A DNA stretch of 64,000 bases from NCBI RefSeq assembly GCF_026672425.1, contig NZ_JAPPRC010000005.1, positions 186,001-250,000 on the forward strand. The letters run 5' to 3'. Within the stretch, counting starts at the first letter, position 1, and the number at the start of each line of letters is the position of its first letter. Shown here one piece after another: positions 35,773-44,594 of the stretch. Made by a program: the position numbers and the translations under genes. The notes beneath the pieces were generated by a model, which had not been told where the DNA came from, did not search any database, and saw only the letters and a list, made by a program, of their open reading frames with translations. This DNA is from Pannonibacter sp. SL95. GTDB lineage: Bacteria; Pseudomonadota; Alphaproteobacteria; Rhizobiales; Stappiaceae.

Positions 35773-38700
35773 ATGCGGATTGAGCGGCGTTACACCAGGG
35801 ACGGACAGTCACCCTACGCTGACATCGAATTCACGACGACCACGAGCGAGATCCGCAATCCGGATGGCTCCGTCGTCTTCCGCCTGGAAAACATTGAGGT
35901 TCCGGCGCAGTTTTCGCAGGTTGCTGCCGACATCCTGGCGCAGAAGTATTTCCGCAAGGCCGGTGTGCCCGCGCGCCTGAAGGCTGTCGAGGAAAACACC
36001 GTTCCGTCCTGGCTGTGGCGCCAGGAAGCCGACATGGCTGCGCTCGTCGGCCTGCCCGAGAAGGAGCGTTTCGGCTCCGAGACCGACGCACGTCAGGTCT
36101 TTGACCGTCTCGCCGGAACCTGGACCTACTGGGGCTGGAAGGGCGGCTATTTCGACAGCGAAGCCGACGCCCGCGCCTTCTTTGACGAACTGCGCTTCAT
36201 GCTGGCGACCCAGAAGGTGGCGCCGAACAGCCCGCAGTGGTTCAACACCGGCCTGCACTGGGCCTATGGCATCGACGGTCCCGGCCAGGGCCACTATTAC
36301 GTCGACTTCCAGACCGGCGAGCTGACCCGCTCGACCTCGGCCTATGAACACCCGCAGCCGCATGCCTGCTTCATCCAGTCGGTCGAGGACGATCTCGTCA
36401 ACGAGAACGGCATCATGGACCTGTGGGTGCGCGAGGCGCGCCTGTTCAAGTATGGCTCCGGCACCGGCTCCAACTTCTCGCGCCTGCGCGGTGAAGGCGA
36501 GAAGCTGTCCGGCGGCGGCCGCTCCTCCGGCCTGATGAGCTTCCTCAAGATCGGTGACCGGGCAGCCGGCGCGATCAAGTCCGGCGGCACCACGCGCCGC
36601 GCGGCCAAGATGGTCGTGGTCGACGTCGACCATCCGGACATCGAGGACTACATCTCCTGGAAGGTGAAGGAAGAGCAGAAGGTGGCCGCGCTCGTCACCG
36701 GCTCCAAGATCTGCCAGAAGCACCTGACTGCGATCATGAAGGCCTGCGTCAACTGCGAGGCCGACAATGGCGAGTGCTTTGACCCGGCCAAGAACCCGGC
36801 GCTGAAGCGCGAGATCCGCGCCGCCAAGAAGATGATGGTGCCGGAAAACTACATCCGCCGCGTCATCCAGTTCGCGCGCCAGGGCTACACCTCGATCGAA
36901 TTCCCGGTCTACAACACCGACTGGGACTCGGAAGCCTATCTGACCGTGGCCGGCCAGAACTCCAACAACTCCGTGCGCGTCACCGATGGCTTCCTGAAGG
37001 CCGTGGTGGACGATGGCACCTGGGACCTGACCGCCCGCAAGGACGGCAAGGTAATGAAGACCCTGAAGGCGCAGGAGCTGTGGGAGCAGATCGGCTATGC
37101 CGCCTGGGCCTCGGCCGATCCCGGCATCCAGTACCACACCACCATCAACGACTGGCACACCTGCCCGGCCTCGGGCGAGATCCGCGCATCCAACCCCTGC
37201 TCGGAATACATGTTCCTCGACGACACGGCCTGTAACCTGGCGTCGCTGAACCTGTTGCAGTTCCGCCGGCCGGACCGCTCTTTCGACGTCGCCAACTACG
37301 AGCATGCCGTCCGCCTGTGGACCATCGTGCTGGAAGTCTCGGTGCTGATGGCGCAGTTCCCGTCCAAGGAAATTGCCGAACTCTCCTACCGCTACCGCAC
37401 GCTGGGCCTTGGCTATGCCAACATCGGCGGCCTCTTGATGACCGCCGGCATTCCCTATGACAGCGACGAGGGCCGCGCCTTCTGCGGCGCGCTGACCGCG
37501 ATCATGACCGGCGTGTGCTATGCCACCTCGGCCGAGATGGCCGGCGAACTCGGCGCCTTCCCGGGCTATGGCGACAACGCCGCCCACATGCTGCGCGTCA
37601 TGCGCAACCACCGCCGCGCCGCCTATGGCGAGGCGGCCGGCTACGAGCTGCTCTCCACCAACCCGGTGCCGCTGGACCATGCCAACTGCCCGGACCAGAC
37701 CCCGATCGAGCGCGCCAAGCTCGCCTGGGACCGCGCGCTGGAGCTCGGCGAGAAGCACGGCTACCGCAACGCCCAGACGACCGTGATTGCCCCCACCGGC
37801 ACCATCGGCCTCGTCATGGACTGTGATACCACCGGCATCGAACCGGACTTCGCCCTGGTGAAGTTCAAGAAGCTGGCCGGCGGCGGCTACTTCAAGATCA
37901 TCAACCGCGCCGTGCCGGAAGCGCTCGAGGTGCTCGGCTACCGCGCCAGCGAGATCGCCGAGATCGAGGCCTATGCGGTCGGTCACGGCTCGCTTGACCA
38001 GGCGCCCGGCATCCATCCGTCCGCGCTGAAGGCCAAGGGCTTCTCCGACGAGAGCCTTGCCAAGCTGAAGGGCTCGCTGAAGTCGGCCTTCGACATCAAG
38101 TTCGTCTTCAACCGCTGGACGCTCGGCGACGAGCAGATGGCTGCGCTCGGCGTCACGGGCGAGCAGATGAACGACCCGGCCTTCGAGCTACTGCCGTTCC
38201 TCGGCTTCTCCAAGGCCGAGATCGAGGCCGCCAACACCCATGTCTGCGGTGCCATGACGCTGGAAGGCGCGCCGTTCCTGAAGAAGGAGCATTACGCCGT
38301 CTTCGACTGCGCCAACCCCTGCGGCAAGATCGGCAAGCGCTACCTGTCGGTGGAAAGCCACATCCGCATGATGGCGGCGGCCCAGCCGTTCATTTCCGGC
38401 GCGATCTCCAAAACGATCAACATGCCGAATGACGCCACCGTCGAGGACGCCAAGGAAGCCTACATGCTGTCCTGGCGCCTGGCGCTGAAGGCCAATGCGC
38501 TCTACCGCGACGGCTCCAAGCTGAGCCAGCCGCTGAACTCGCAGCTGATCGCCGACGAGGACGAGGACGCGGAAGAGGCCGCCGAAGCCATCGCCGCCAA
38601 GCCGATGGCCGCCAAGGCGGAAGTCATTGCCGAACGCATCGTCGAGCGGATCATCGAGCGCACCGTGCGCTCGCGCGAGAAGATGCCGGACCGTCGCAAG

Positions 38701-39471
38701 GGTTACACCCAGAAGGCCCGCGTCGGCGGCCACAAGGTGTATCTGACCACCGGCGAATACCAGGATGGCCGCCTCGGCGAGATCTTCATCGACATGCACA
38801 AGGAAGGCGCCGCCTTCCGCTCCCTGATGAACAACTTCGCCATCGCCATCTCGCTCGGCCTGCAATATGGCGTGCCGCTGGAGGAATATGTCGACGCCTT
38901 CACCTTCACCCGGTTCGAGCCGGCGGGCATGGTGCAGGGCAACGAGGCGATCAAGAACGCCACCTCGATCCTCGACTACATCTTCCGCGAGCTGGCCGTG
39001 TCCTACCTCGGCCGTCATGACCTGGCCCATGTGGCCCCCGAGGCCATCGGCAACACGGCCATGAGCTCGGGCCCGAACGAGGGCCGGGGCAGCGAACCGG
39101 GCGTCGTCTCGCACGGTCTCGTGCGCGGCCAGACCGAACGCTTCCGCCTGGTCTCGGCCGGCGGCGAGCCGGCCGGTTCACTGTCGGTTGCCCCGGTGAA
39201 GGCGGCCACCCAGCCGGTCGCCCAGACCTCGGCCGTCGCCACCGCCTTTGCCCGTTCGGGCAACACGGAAGTGGCCCTGAAACTGGAAGCCGCCCCTGCC
39301 CCGCAGGCCGCCCCCTCCTCCCCCTCCACTTCGGCAGCCGAGCGCATCGCCCAGGCCCGGATGAAGGGCTATGAAGGCGAAAGCTGCTCGGAATGCGGCA
39401 ACTTCACCATGGTCCGCAACGGCACCTGCCTGAAATGCGACACCTGTGGCTCGACGAGCGGGTGTAGCTGA
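35773..39471 (+). CDS. nrdJ: Adenosylcobalamin-dependent (class II) ribonucleotide reductase
   Basis: 1232-aa enzyme making deoxyribonucleotides with an AdoCbl-generated thiyl radical. The ATG at 35773 (MRIERRYT) follows AAGGGGG by seven bases. Active-site cysteines fit class II RNR: redox Cys199 ([11 protein letters not shown]), radical Cys476 (NPCSEYMF) and redox Cys487 ([10 protein letters not shown]), the last two 11 residues apart as in known NrdJ. A TSCPD-type domain lies at about 965-1090, then a low-complexity linker, and the C-terminus carries a cysteine cluster ([20 protein letters not shown]) that should reduce the active site and bind zinc. Probably the main aerobic RNR of the cell. 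Confidence 0.96.
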   Translation: MRIERRYTRDGQSPYADIEFTTTTSEIRNPDGSVVFRLENIEVPAQFSQVAADILAQKYFRKAGVPARLKAVEENTVPSWLWRQEADMAALVGLPEKERFGSETDARQVFDRLAGTWTYWGWKGGYFDSEADARAFFDELRFMLATQKVAPNSPQWFNTGLHWAYGIDGPGQGHYYVDFQTGELTRSTSAYEHPQPHACFIQSVEDDLVNENGIMDLWVREARLFKYGSGTGSNFSRLRGEGEKLSGGGRSSGLMSFLKIGDRAAGAIKSGGTTRRAAKMVVVDVDHPDIEDYISWKVKEEQKVAALVTGSKICQKHLTAIMKACVNCEADNGECFDPAKNPALKREIRAAKKMMVPENYIRRVIQFARQGYTSIEFPVYNTDWDSEAYLTVAGQNSNNSVRVTDGFLKAVVDDGTWDLTARKDGKVMKTLKAQELWEQIGYAAWASADPGIQYHTTINDWHTCPASGEIRASNPCSEYMFLDDTACNLASLNLLQFRRPDRSFDVANYEHAVRLWTIVLEVSVLMAQFPSKEIAELSYRYRTLGLGYANIGGLLMTAGIPYDSDEGRAFCGALTAIMTGVCYATSAEMAGELGAFPGYGDNAAHMLRVMRNHRRAAYGEAAGYELLSTNPVPLDHANCPDQTPIERAKLAWDRALELGEKHGYRNAQTTVIAPTGTIGLVMDCDTTGIEPDFALVKFKKLAGGGYFKIINRAVPEALEVLGYRASEIAEIEAYAVGHGSLDQAPGIHPSALKAKGFSDESLAKLKGSLKSAFDIKFVFNRWTLGDEQMAALGVTGEQMNDPAFELLPFLGFSKAEIEAANTHVCGAMTLEGAPFLKKEHYAVFDCANPCGKIGKRYLSVESHIRMMAAAQPFISGAISKTINMPNDATVEDAKEAYMLSWRLALKANALYRDGSKLSQPLNSQLIADEDEDAEEAAEAIAAKPMAAKAEVIAERIVERIIERTVRSREKMPDRRKGYTQKARVGGHKVYLTTGEYQDGRLGEIFIDMHKEGAAFRSLMNNFAIAISLGLQYGVPLEEYVDAFTFTRFEPAGMVQGNEAIKNATSILDYIFRELAVSYLGRHDLAHVAPEAIGNTAMSSGPNEGRGSEPGVVSHGLVRGQTERFRLVSAGGEPAGSLSVAPVKAATQPVAQTSAVATAFARSGNTEVALKLEAAPAPQAAPSSPSTSAAERIAQARMKGYEGESCSECGNFTMVRNGTCLKCDTCGSTSGCS

Positions 39472-39548
39472 GGGAATGACGTGATCCCGAGCCGCTTGGG
39501 AAGGCCTGTTCAGGTCATCAGGCGGCTCATGCAGCCCTGAACAAATGA

Positions 39549-39588
39549 ACCTGCCCATCGGAGACGATTGGGCGGGTTTTGTCTTTTT
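39549..39588 (+). terminator. Terminator downstream of nrdJ
   Basis: A stem of about 12 bp with one bulge (arms 39549-39560 and 39565-39577, GAGA loop) is followed by TTTTGTCTTTTT. It closes the nrdJ transcript before the lower-GC island. Confidence 0.8.
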
Positions 39589-39755
39589 GGGGATTGATGT
39601 CGGCTTTGGGGGGACGAGATAGTCCAGACTGAGATGTAGAAAGGCGGTAGCGGACTTAAAAGATTCGAGTACCGTCGTCGAGTTAGGCCCCAAGCTCTCG
39701 TCGCCAGGACCTCGCAGTGCAAGGCTATTCGGTAGACAGTGAGCTTGCCGCGATA

Positions 39756-40619
39756 CTATCCGTAAGCTGGGAACTGGTCGCCGAAGATGAAACGCCAGCT
39801 CTCAATCGCGTTTTTCGTGAGTCCTCGATTCAGATTGTGTTCCGCGACGAGTGCGGATCGATAGGCGTGATCAAGATCTGCGATCATCTTGTCAGCGTCA
39901 GCCCTCAAAAGGTAAGGGGCTACATCATCGTTGTAGCCTGCGGGATCGGCGACCTTGTACCAAACCTTGCTTCGCATCTTATCGAACACAAAGCGGGCGC
40001 CGCTGGGATAGTCGGTGATAGTTACGCCCGCCAGGACATCGCGAACGAGAACTTCGATATGAAAGGATCGGAAGCGGCCACCTCTTTGGCGGTTCCAACA
40101 CTTAAGCATCTTTATCAGCGGGACCAGCGCCCCTTCATGCGCTTTGTTCGATGCGGACCACAATTCAACATGCTTCTTCGGATCGGTGGCAAGCCACCTC
40201 GTCATATTGGCGTCGGGTATGAGGAATCCACCTCCGGTCCGGTAGAAGCCTGGAACCACATCCACTTTGAAATCCGAGAACGTGACGGTGACGGCCTGCC
40301 CGTCGGGCTTGATCCTCGGCGTGGTGGGGTACTCCTTCTTCAACGTCGTCATCACGGATGTCAAAAGAGAGCTCTGATTTCCGGCCGCATAGTATTTCGG
40401 ATCGAGCACGACAAAGACGTCGATGTCTGCGGTGTTGAGGGGAGCGATCATCGTGTTTCGACGATAGGAGCCCGTGAGAAAGGTCTCGAGCACGACAAAG
40501 TCGCGGGCTACCGAGTCGCGGACGTTTGTCTGACGGGTGGACGTGGTACTTTCCTGAAGACTAGTGATCTCCAGATTGGTCTTGAACTGACGAAAGGCTT
40601 CACCGACTGTCGTCGCCAT
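39756..40619 (-). CDS. CD-NTase-like nucleotidyltransferase (second cyclase of the CBASS-like locus)
   Basis: 287 aa from the ATG at 40619. The polymerase-beta-type active site is visible: GS in FLTGSYRRNTMIAPL, the DxD in NTADIDVFVVLD and the third carboxylate in FKVDVVPGF. The helical C-terminal lobe (LVPLIKMLKCWNRQR; ESWRFIFGDQFP) has the Trp...FG-x-x-F ending common in CD-NTases. Such enzymes make cyclic di- or trinucleotides on phage infection. The start lies 7 bases after the effector stop, so it is coupled. A TTG at 40637 is a possible alternative start. Lower GC than the chromosome. Confidence 0.8.
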   Translation of the reverse strand: MATTVGEAFRQFKTNLEITSLQESTTSTRQTNVRDSVARDFVVLETFLTGSYRRNTMIAPLNTADIDVFVVLDPKYYAAGNQSSLLTSVMTTLKKEYPTTPRIKPDGQAVTVTFSDFKVDVVPGFYRTGGGFLIPDANMTRWLATDPKKHVELWSASNKAHEGALVPLIKMLKCWNRQRGGRFRSFHIEVLVRDVLAGVTITDYPSGARFVFDKMRSKVWYKVADPAGYNDDVAPYLLRADADKMIADLDHAYRSALVAEHNLNRGLTKNAIESWRFIFGDQFPAYG

Positions 40620-40626
40620 AGGGGTC

Positions 40627-41397
40627 TCAGAGGCCAAGTTTCTGGCGTATCTGCTCCCACTTGGCAGTCAGGTCCGAATTGTGTTTGTGAAACACGCTCG
40701 ATGACAGAAGGATTGCAGCCGTGGATTTGGTGCTTTCATAAAAGGAGAAGAGATCGACTGCCTGCGACTGCGCGACCGGACGGGAGAAGGCAGGCTTCGC
40801 GACGAACATCGCATTGAGGCTGTCGAAAACCTTTTCACTTCGGCTCCGAAGCCATTCAAGCCGAATCCAGCGCGACAATACATCTTCGCTAAAGAGAACC
40901 TGGGCGAGGACCGCGAGAACCTCGAGGTCCGTTGAGCGATAAAGAATTGCCACCAAGTACAGGCAGACGTAACAGAGCGTCGTCGCGCGTTGCCCTACCA
41001 GCATTTTCCTCGAGACGTTCGACGTGAAGTACGCGCTCTCCATCGTCGACGCGGCGAGGCGCTTGAGAGAATTGGTTTGCTCGTTGTTATAGTAGCCGAC
41101 AGTCTCTTCGTTCGTCAGCGCAACGTCGAAACTGTTCTGGAGAAGCTGACGCCTCCGCGCGTCCTCTGCGCGTGGAAAAAAATATAGCTTCTGCGCCTGC
41201 CCCAGAGCGAAGAAAAGTAGTACGCAGACGACGAACCCGATTTGGATGGCATCGTAGGCGACAGGATAGGCGGCGCGATCCACAAGAAGAGCCGCGATCG
41301 ATAGGATCGACACTACCCAAAATAGCCAGCCGGCTACACTCTCGGCACGCTCGAGCGGCTTGTAGTAATTCTCACCGACGGTATCGATTTCTGGCAT
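40627..41397 (-). CDS. Four-helix membrane effector (S-4TM-like) of the CBASS-like locus
   Basis: 256-aa membrane protein with two N-terminal helices (GWLFWVVSILSIAALLVD and IQIGFVVCVLLFFALG), a charged middle segment, two more hydrophobic segments (TTLCYVCLYLVAILY, EVLAVLAQVLF) and a cytosolic helical tail. This layout and size fit the SMODS-associated 4TM effectors, which are thought to damage the inner membrane when bound by the cyclic nucleotide. GAGGAA precedes the ATG. It sits 17 bases after the first CD-NTase and just before the second. I assign it mainly from context plus topology. Confidence 0.65.
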   Translation of the reverse strand: MPEIDTVGENYYKPLERAESVAGWLFWVVSILSIAALLVDRAAYPVAYDAIQIGFVVCVLLFFALGQAQKLYFFPRAEDARRRQLLQNSFDVALTNEETVGYYNNEQTNSLKRLAASTMESAYFTSNVSRKMLVGQRATTLCYVCLYLVAILYRSTDLEVLAVLAQVLFSEDVLSRWIRLEWLRSRSEKVFDSLNAMFVAKPAFSRPVAQSQAVDLFSFYESTKSTAAILLSSSVFHKHNSDLTAKWEQIRQKLGL

Positions 41398-41414
41398 ATT
41401 TTTGTTTCCTCGAC

Positions 41415-42855
41415 CTACTTGATGACGACGTAGAAGGGGTCGCTGAAACCAACCAGGCGGTCATCGGCCCTGCGAATTATGAATGCCTCCGTCATATGTA
41501 CTCCTCGGTATTCCAGGCTCTCCCAAAGGCGGTCACCGTCAGTCGGCTTCTCGAATCCGCCTCGTCCCTTCTTAAGCGCCATCGCCACCGCACCGGTGTT
41601 CGTAACCCGCCATCTCACATAACAATTGGTGGGAACCGTTTGAAACTTGTTGACACGGACATCAAACCAAAGTCCGCCACGCGAAGGCAAGGCTTCGCCG
41701 GAGTTTATCTGTTGTTTTCGGCTAGAACCCCTAGCCTCGCGATACTCTGCGAATACCTGAACGTTGCGAGATACATTTTCGGCAGGTAACCACGGCGACG
41801 GTTGTAGATGCGGCGGCGTCCGAAATTTAGATGGAAGAATATCGACGCCGAAGTCGACTACACTGTCAACAAGACTGTCCAGATGCGCTGCTCCCTCCAT
41901 GAGCATGGCGCGCACCTGCTGGCGCGCCGACGCTTCCTGCTTCTTTACATTTTCCCCCTTCGCAAAGTCGTCGCCGAATACCTGCCGCCACTTCTCGATG
42001 CTGTCTGACCGGGTCGTGGCGTTCACGGCGTCGTCGATCCATTGTCGATACTTGTTCACAAAGCTCCGAAAATTGGCATACTGCGTGTCGTTCCAGAGGT
42101 CGGCGAAGTCCTCGGTGGCAAGCGCCGGGTTGGGGACTTTCGGCTTGTCCGGACGGGCCTGAAGCCAATCATCCAGCCTTCCCATCACCGTCTGCAACGC
42201 GCTTGGCGTATCGGCAAACTCATTAGAATATTTATCATTCCATTCGATTCGATAACCGATCAATGTTGTAAGGAGAACCGACTGGCAGCTGAACCGCTTC
42301 TTGATATCGCGAATGTACTTGATGAGGCGAGTCGCTTTACGGAACGAATTGTTTGCCGGAATATCCGTTCCTCTCCTGTATCCACCTCGTGTAATCGACG
42401 GGCTGGGTTTCTTCGAATGTGTCGTTTCGTTTATCGCAGACCTCGAGAGTTCCTTGGAACTCGCGGTCCATGACAAGCGGGGCGATGTCTATCTTGCAAT
42501 CGTCGGCGTATGTAATCGTGACGCAGTAGTCATAGACTACCGTCTTATCTCCATATCTTCCACTATCAAGAAAAACGCGACCCAAGTCTCTGACGTATTG
42601 CGCCGCGCTCCATCCATCAACTGGCAGAACTCTAACGAGCAAGTCGGCGTCGAACTCCCCGCCGTCCACTGGTCGAATGATGGTGTCGTGCGCCCATGAC
42701 CCTTGCTTGATGAAAGCAGAGATCGTTGGCTCCCAGTCGGAGCCTCGGAGGAACGACTTGATCGTTTCGACGCGCACTTCAAGCAGATCAATCCGGTTCT
42801 TGTTGAGGTTCACAGTGTCACGGAGAAAGTCTTTGAAATCACCGATAAGCTTCAT
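41415..42855 (-). pseudogene. CD-NTase with C-terminal AGS-C-type sensor domain, split by a frameshift
   Basis: The 5' part (42337-42855, 172 codons) has the start AAAGGGGGG...ATG, the GS motif in KQGSWAHDTIIRP, the DxD in GGEFDADLLV and third Asp in CKIDIAPLV. It stops just after GYSGKQFVP. The next frame continues with RKATRLIKYIRDIKKRFSC and LLTTLIGYRI, the expected next helices of a CD-NTase, and ends in a beta-rich domain (PSPWLPAENV ... VRWRVTNTG ... FSDPFYVVIK) like the AGS-C sensor. Removing one C of GTTCCGTAAA (plus-strand G at 42341-42342) restores one 479-aa protein. Pseudogene, programmed frameshift or a sequence error are all possible. Confidence 0.75.
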
Positions 42856-43306
42856 TGAGCCCCCCTTTGAGCCCTAAATAGGTTCATAATGGCAAACCTC
42901 AACCGAGGCGGGAAAATAGTTTCAATGTTCTTATTGCGTCAGGGTGCAAGGATTCAACTTGCATCAGTTCCGAGGCACATTGATGACTGACGCGCTTTGC
43001 GGAAGCCCTAAGCCGACTAGGTGGCTTTCGGGCATTCAATCAAACTGCTTCGTCGTCCGGAATGGACCACAAAGTGGATGCTCGCTTCGCGAAGAACAAA
43101 CGACGGAACCTAGTCGCAATTGCCCACTCCATCCGAATTGTTTTGAACCGAAGCTTTCCTCGCCTAGCTTCGCATAACGTGCCTTATGAAAGGCTAGTTT
43201 TCACACCGTCCCATGCCGGTTCCCCGGAACAAGTTTGCCCCATCCAGCCCACCTCTTACCAATTGGCGATTTGTCGCTACATACTGGCCAATTGGAGACT
43301 TTCAAA
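42856..43306. other. 451-bp gap between the CBASS-like locus and the antitoxin-like ORF
   Basis: Lower GC than the chromosome, no recognisable gene. It must hold the promoter of the CBASS-like operon (minus strand) and ends in the paired CCAATTGG sites. I found no integrase, tRNA or obvious attachment repeat. Confidence 0.5.
43259..43295 (+). promoter_or_regulatory. Paired CCAATTGG palindromes, likely operators
   Basis: The 8-bp palindrome CCAATTGG occurs at 43259-43266 and 43288-43295, 29 bp apart, directly ahead of a short ORF with a good ribosome-binding site. Two spaced copies in a promoter are typical of antitoxin autoregulation. Confidence 0.45.
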
Positions 43307-43417
43307 ATGCCGCTGCAGCCGATTGTTGTCACACCGGCAAGTCAGGACCGGTCCGCCATCACCGAGGCGAAGGCCGGGGCGCTGGCGCGGGTGGCGATGA
43401 ACCTGTTCCGTGCCTAA
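43307..43417 (+). pseudogene. Truncated antitoxin-like ORF (Xre/MbcA/ParS-type N-terminus)
   Basis: 36-codon ORF (MPLQPIVVTPASQDR...) with GGAG upstream. The part ITEAKAGALARVAMNLFRA looks like the first helix of MbcA/ParS/Xre-type antitoxins, whose next residues are normally W-x-L-(S/T)-D-x-Q-A. Here a stop follows directly, inside a perfect hairpin, so the helix-turn-helix and toxin-binding parts are missing and no toxin gene follows. It may be a remnant left by deletion. The assignment rests on one short segment. Confidence 0.4.
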
Positions 43418-43431
43418 GGACACGGAACAGG
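43402..43431 (+). terminator. Perfect 11-bp hairpin at the end of the antitoxin-like ORF
   Basis: CCTGTTCCGTG (43402-43412) and CACGGAACAGG (43421-43431) flank an 8-nt loop that contains the stop codon. No T-run follows, so it may be a terminator remnant or a deletion scar. Confidence 0.45.
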
Positions 43432-43599
43432 CCCCGGCTGTTGTTTGCAATCCGGGCCGGGGCGGCGCGGTGGGGGGGCATCCATCTTCCAACCCTGAAA
43501 GTTTCAAGGTCCAATCCCCGCAAGGGCGGCGAGGTCGGGCAGTGTGGGGTCATGAAGCGGCAAGACCCAAACGGTCTGGCTGACGACAGGAGACCCTAG

Positions 43600-44025
43600 A
43601 TGCGTGACGCGACAGACATTCACCCGATGCCAGAGAGCCAGCCGGCACAGGAGACGCCCGCCGGCCAGAGCCTTGAGCGGGTGATCCAGGACCGGGCGGC
43701 GGTGGATCCGGTGTTCCGGGCAGCGCTTGTGGCCGATCCGCTGGCGGCAATTGCCGAGGCGTTCCGGCTGGCGCCGATGCCGGGGCTGAAACTGCGGGTG
43801 ATCGAGGAGCAGCCGGGCGAAGTGGTGCTGGTGCTGCCGCGGGCGGGCGCGACGGAGGCCGACGAGCTCTCCGAGGCAGAGCTGGCGCAAGCGTCCGGCG
43901 GCTTTACCGGCGTCAATGGCCAGATCGTTGATTCCGTCACCTGGGCCAACACCAAGATGCCCGGCGGCCCCAATGCCATGGGCAACGTGTTCCTGCGGCC
44001 CGGCCGTCCGTTCTTTCCGTTCTGA
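43600..44025 (+). CDS. RiPP precursor with NHLP-type leader (first copy)
   Basis: 141-aa precursor-like protein. AGGAGA precedes the ATG. Residues 20-98 match nitrile-hydratase-like leader peptides (NHLP family): DPVFRAALVADPLAAIAEAF, LKLRVIEEQPGEVVLVLP and LSEAELAQASGG, ending in a Gly-Gly processing site. The following 42 residues would be the core; they contain no Cys, begin FTGVNGQIVD, and end in a Pro/Phe-rich tail RPGRPFFPF. NHLP leaders guide maturases and peptidase-containing exporters, none of which is encoded here. A second copy follows 21 bases later. Confidence 0.8.
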   Translation: MRDATDIHPMPESQPAQETPAGQSLERVIQDRAAVDPVFRAALVADPLAAIAEAFRLAPMPGLKLRVIEEQPGEVVLVLPRAGATEADELSEAELAQASGGFTGVNGQIVDSVTWANTKMPGGPNAMGNVFLRPGRPFFPF

Positions 44026-44046
44026 TCCCACACAAAGGACCCTGCC

Positions 44047-44430
44047 ATGACCGAACAGACCTCCTGGAACCGCGCCGACGTCGAGGATGTCATCCGCACG
44101 CAGGCGGAGACGGACGCCGCCTTCCGCGCCAGGCTGATCGCCGATCCGCGCGGTGCCATTGCCGAGCTGTTCCGCGCCGAGCCAAAGGCGGACCTCACCT
44201 TTTCCGTCATCGAGGAACAACCGGGCGAAGTGGTGCTGGTGCTGCCAGCCGCAAAGGACGAGCTGTCGGTGGCCGAACTGGATCAGGCCTCGGGCGGGGC
44301 AACCTATACGATCACCATCAACAACCGGTCGGGACAGGGCAACTACTTCGCGTTTCAGCCGAACCCGGGCTACTGGATCCTGCCCGGTGGCGGCTCGCGC
44401 GGCATGCCGCCGTTCTCCTGGTGGGGATGA
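44047..44430 (+). CDS. RiPP precursor with NHLP-type leader (second copy)
   Basis: 127-aa tandem paralogue of the preceding gene, with AAAGGA eight bases before the ATG. The leader (DAAFRARLIADPRGAIAELF, VIEEQPGEVVLVLP, LSVAELDQASGG) is very similar, with a nearly identical 30-base DNA stretch in both genes. The predicted core after Gly-Gly is about 43 residues and differs completely: ATYTITINNRSGQGNYF at the start and PPFSWWG at the end, rich in Asn, Gly and aromatics, without Cys. The conserved leader with a variable core is the hallmark of a precursor family. Confidence 0.8.
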   Translation: MTEQTSWNRADVEDVIRTQAETDAAFRARLIADPRGAIAELFRAEPKADLTFSVIEEQPGEVVLVLPAAKDELSVAELDQASGGATYTITINNRSGQGNYFAFQPNPGYWILPGGGSRGMPPFSWWG

Positions 44431-44594
44431 AGGCGGGCCTGGGCACCCTGCCCGCCGGCATCGGGGCCGCGCGGCGACAGGGGCGCTCGAATCGGCTAGG
44501 CTTCAATTCAGGCGTGCGACCCCTCGGGATTAATCCTCTGATAAGGAAAACCCGGCAGGGTTGAACCCAAAGGTCTCGGCCGAGGAGCCAGCCG

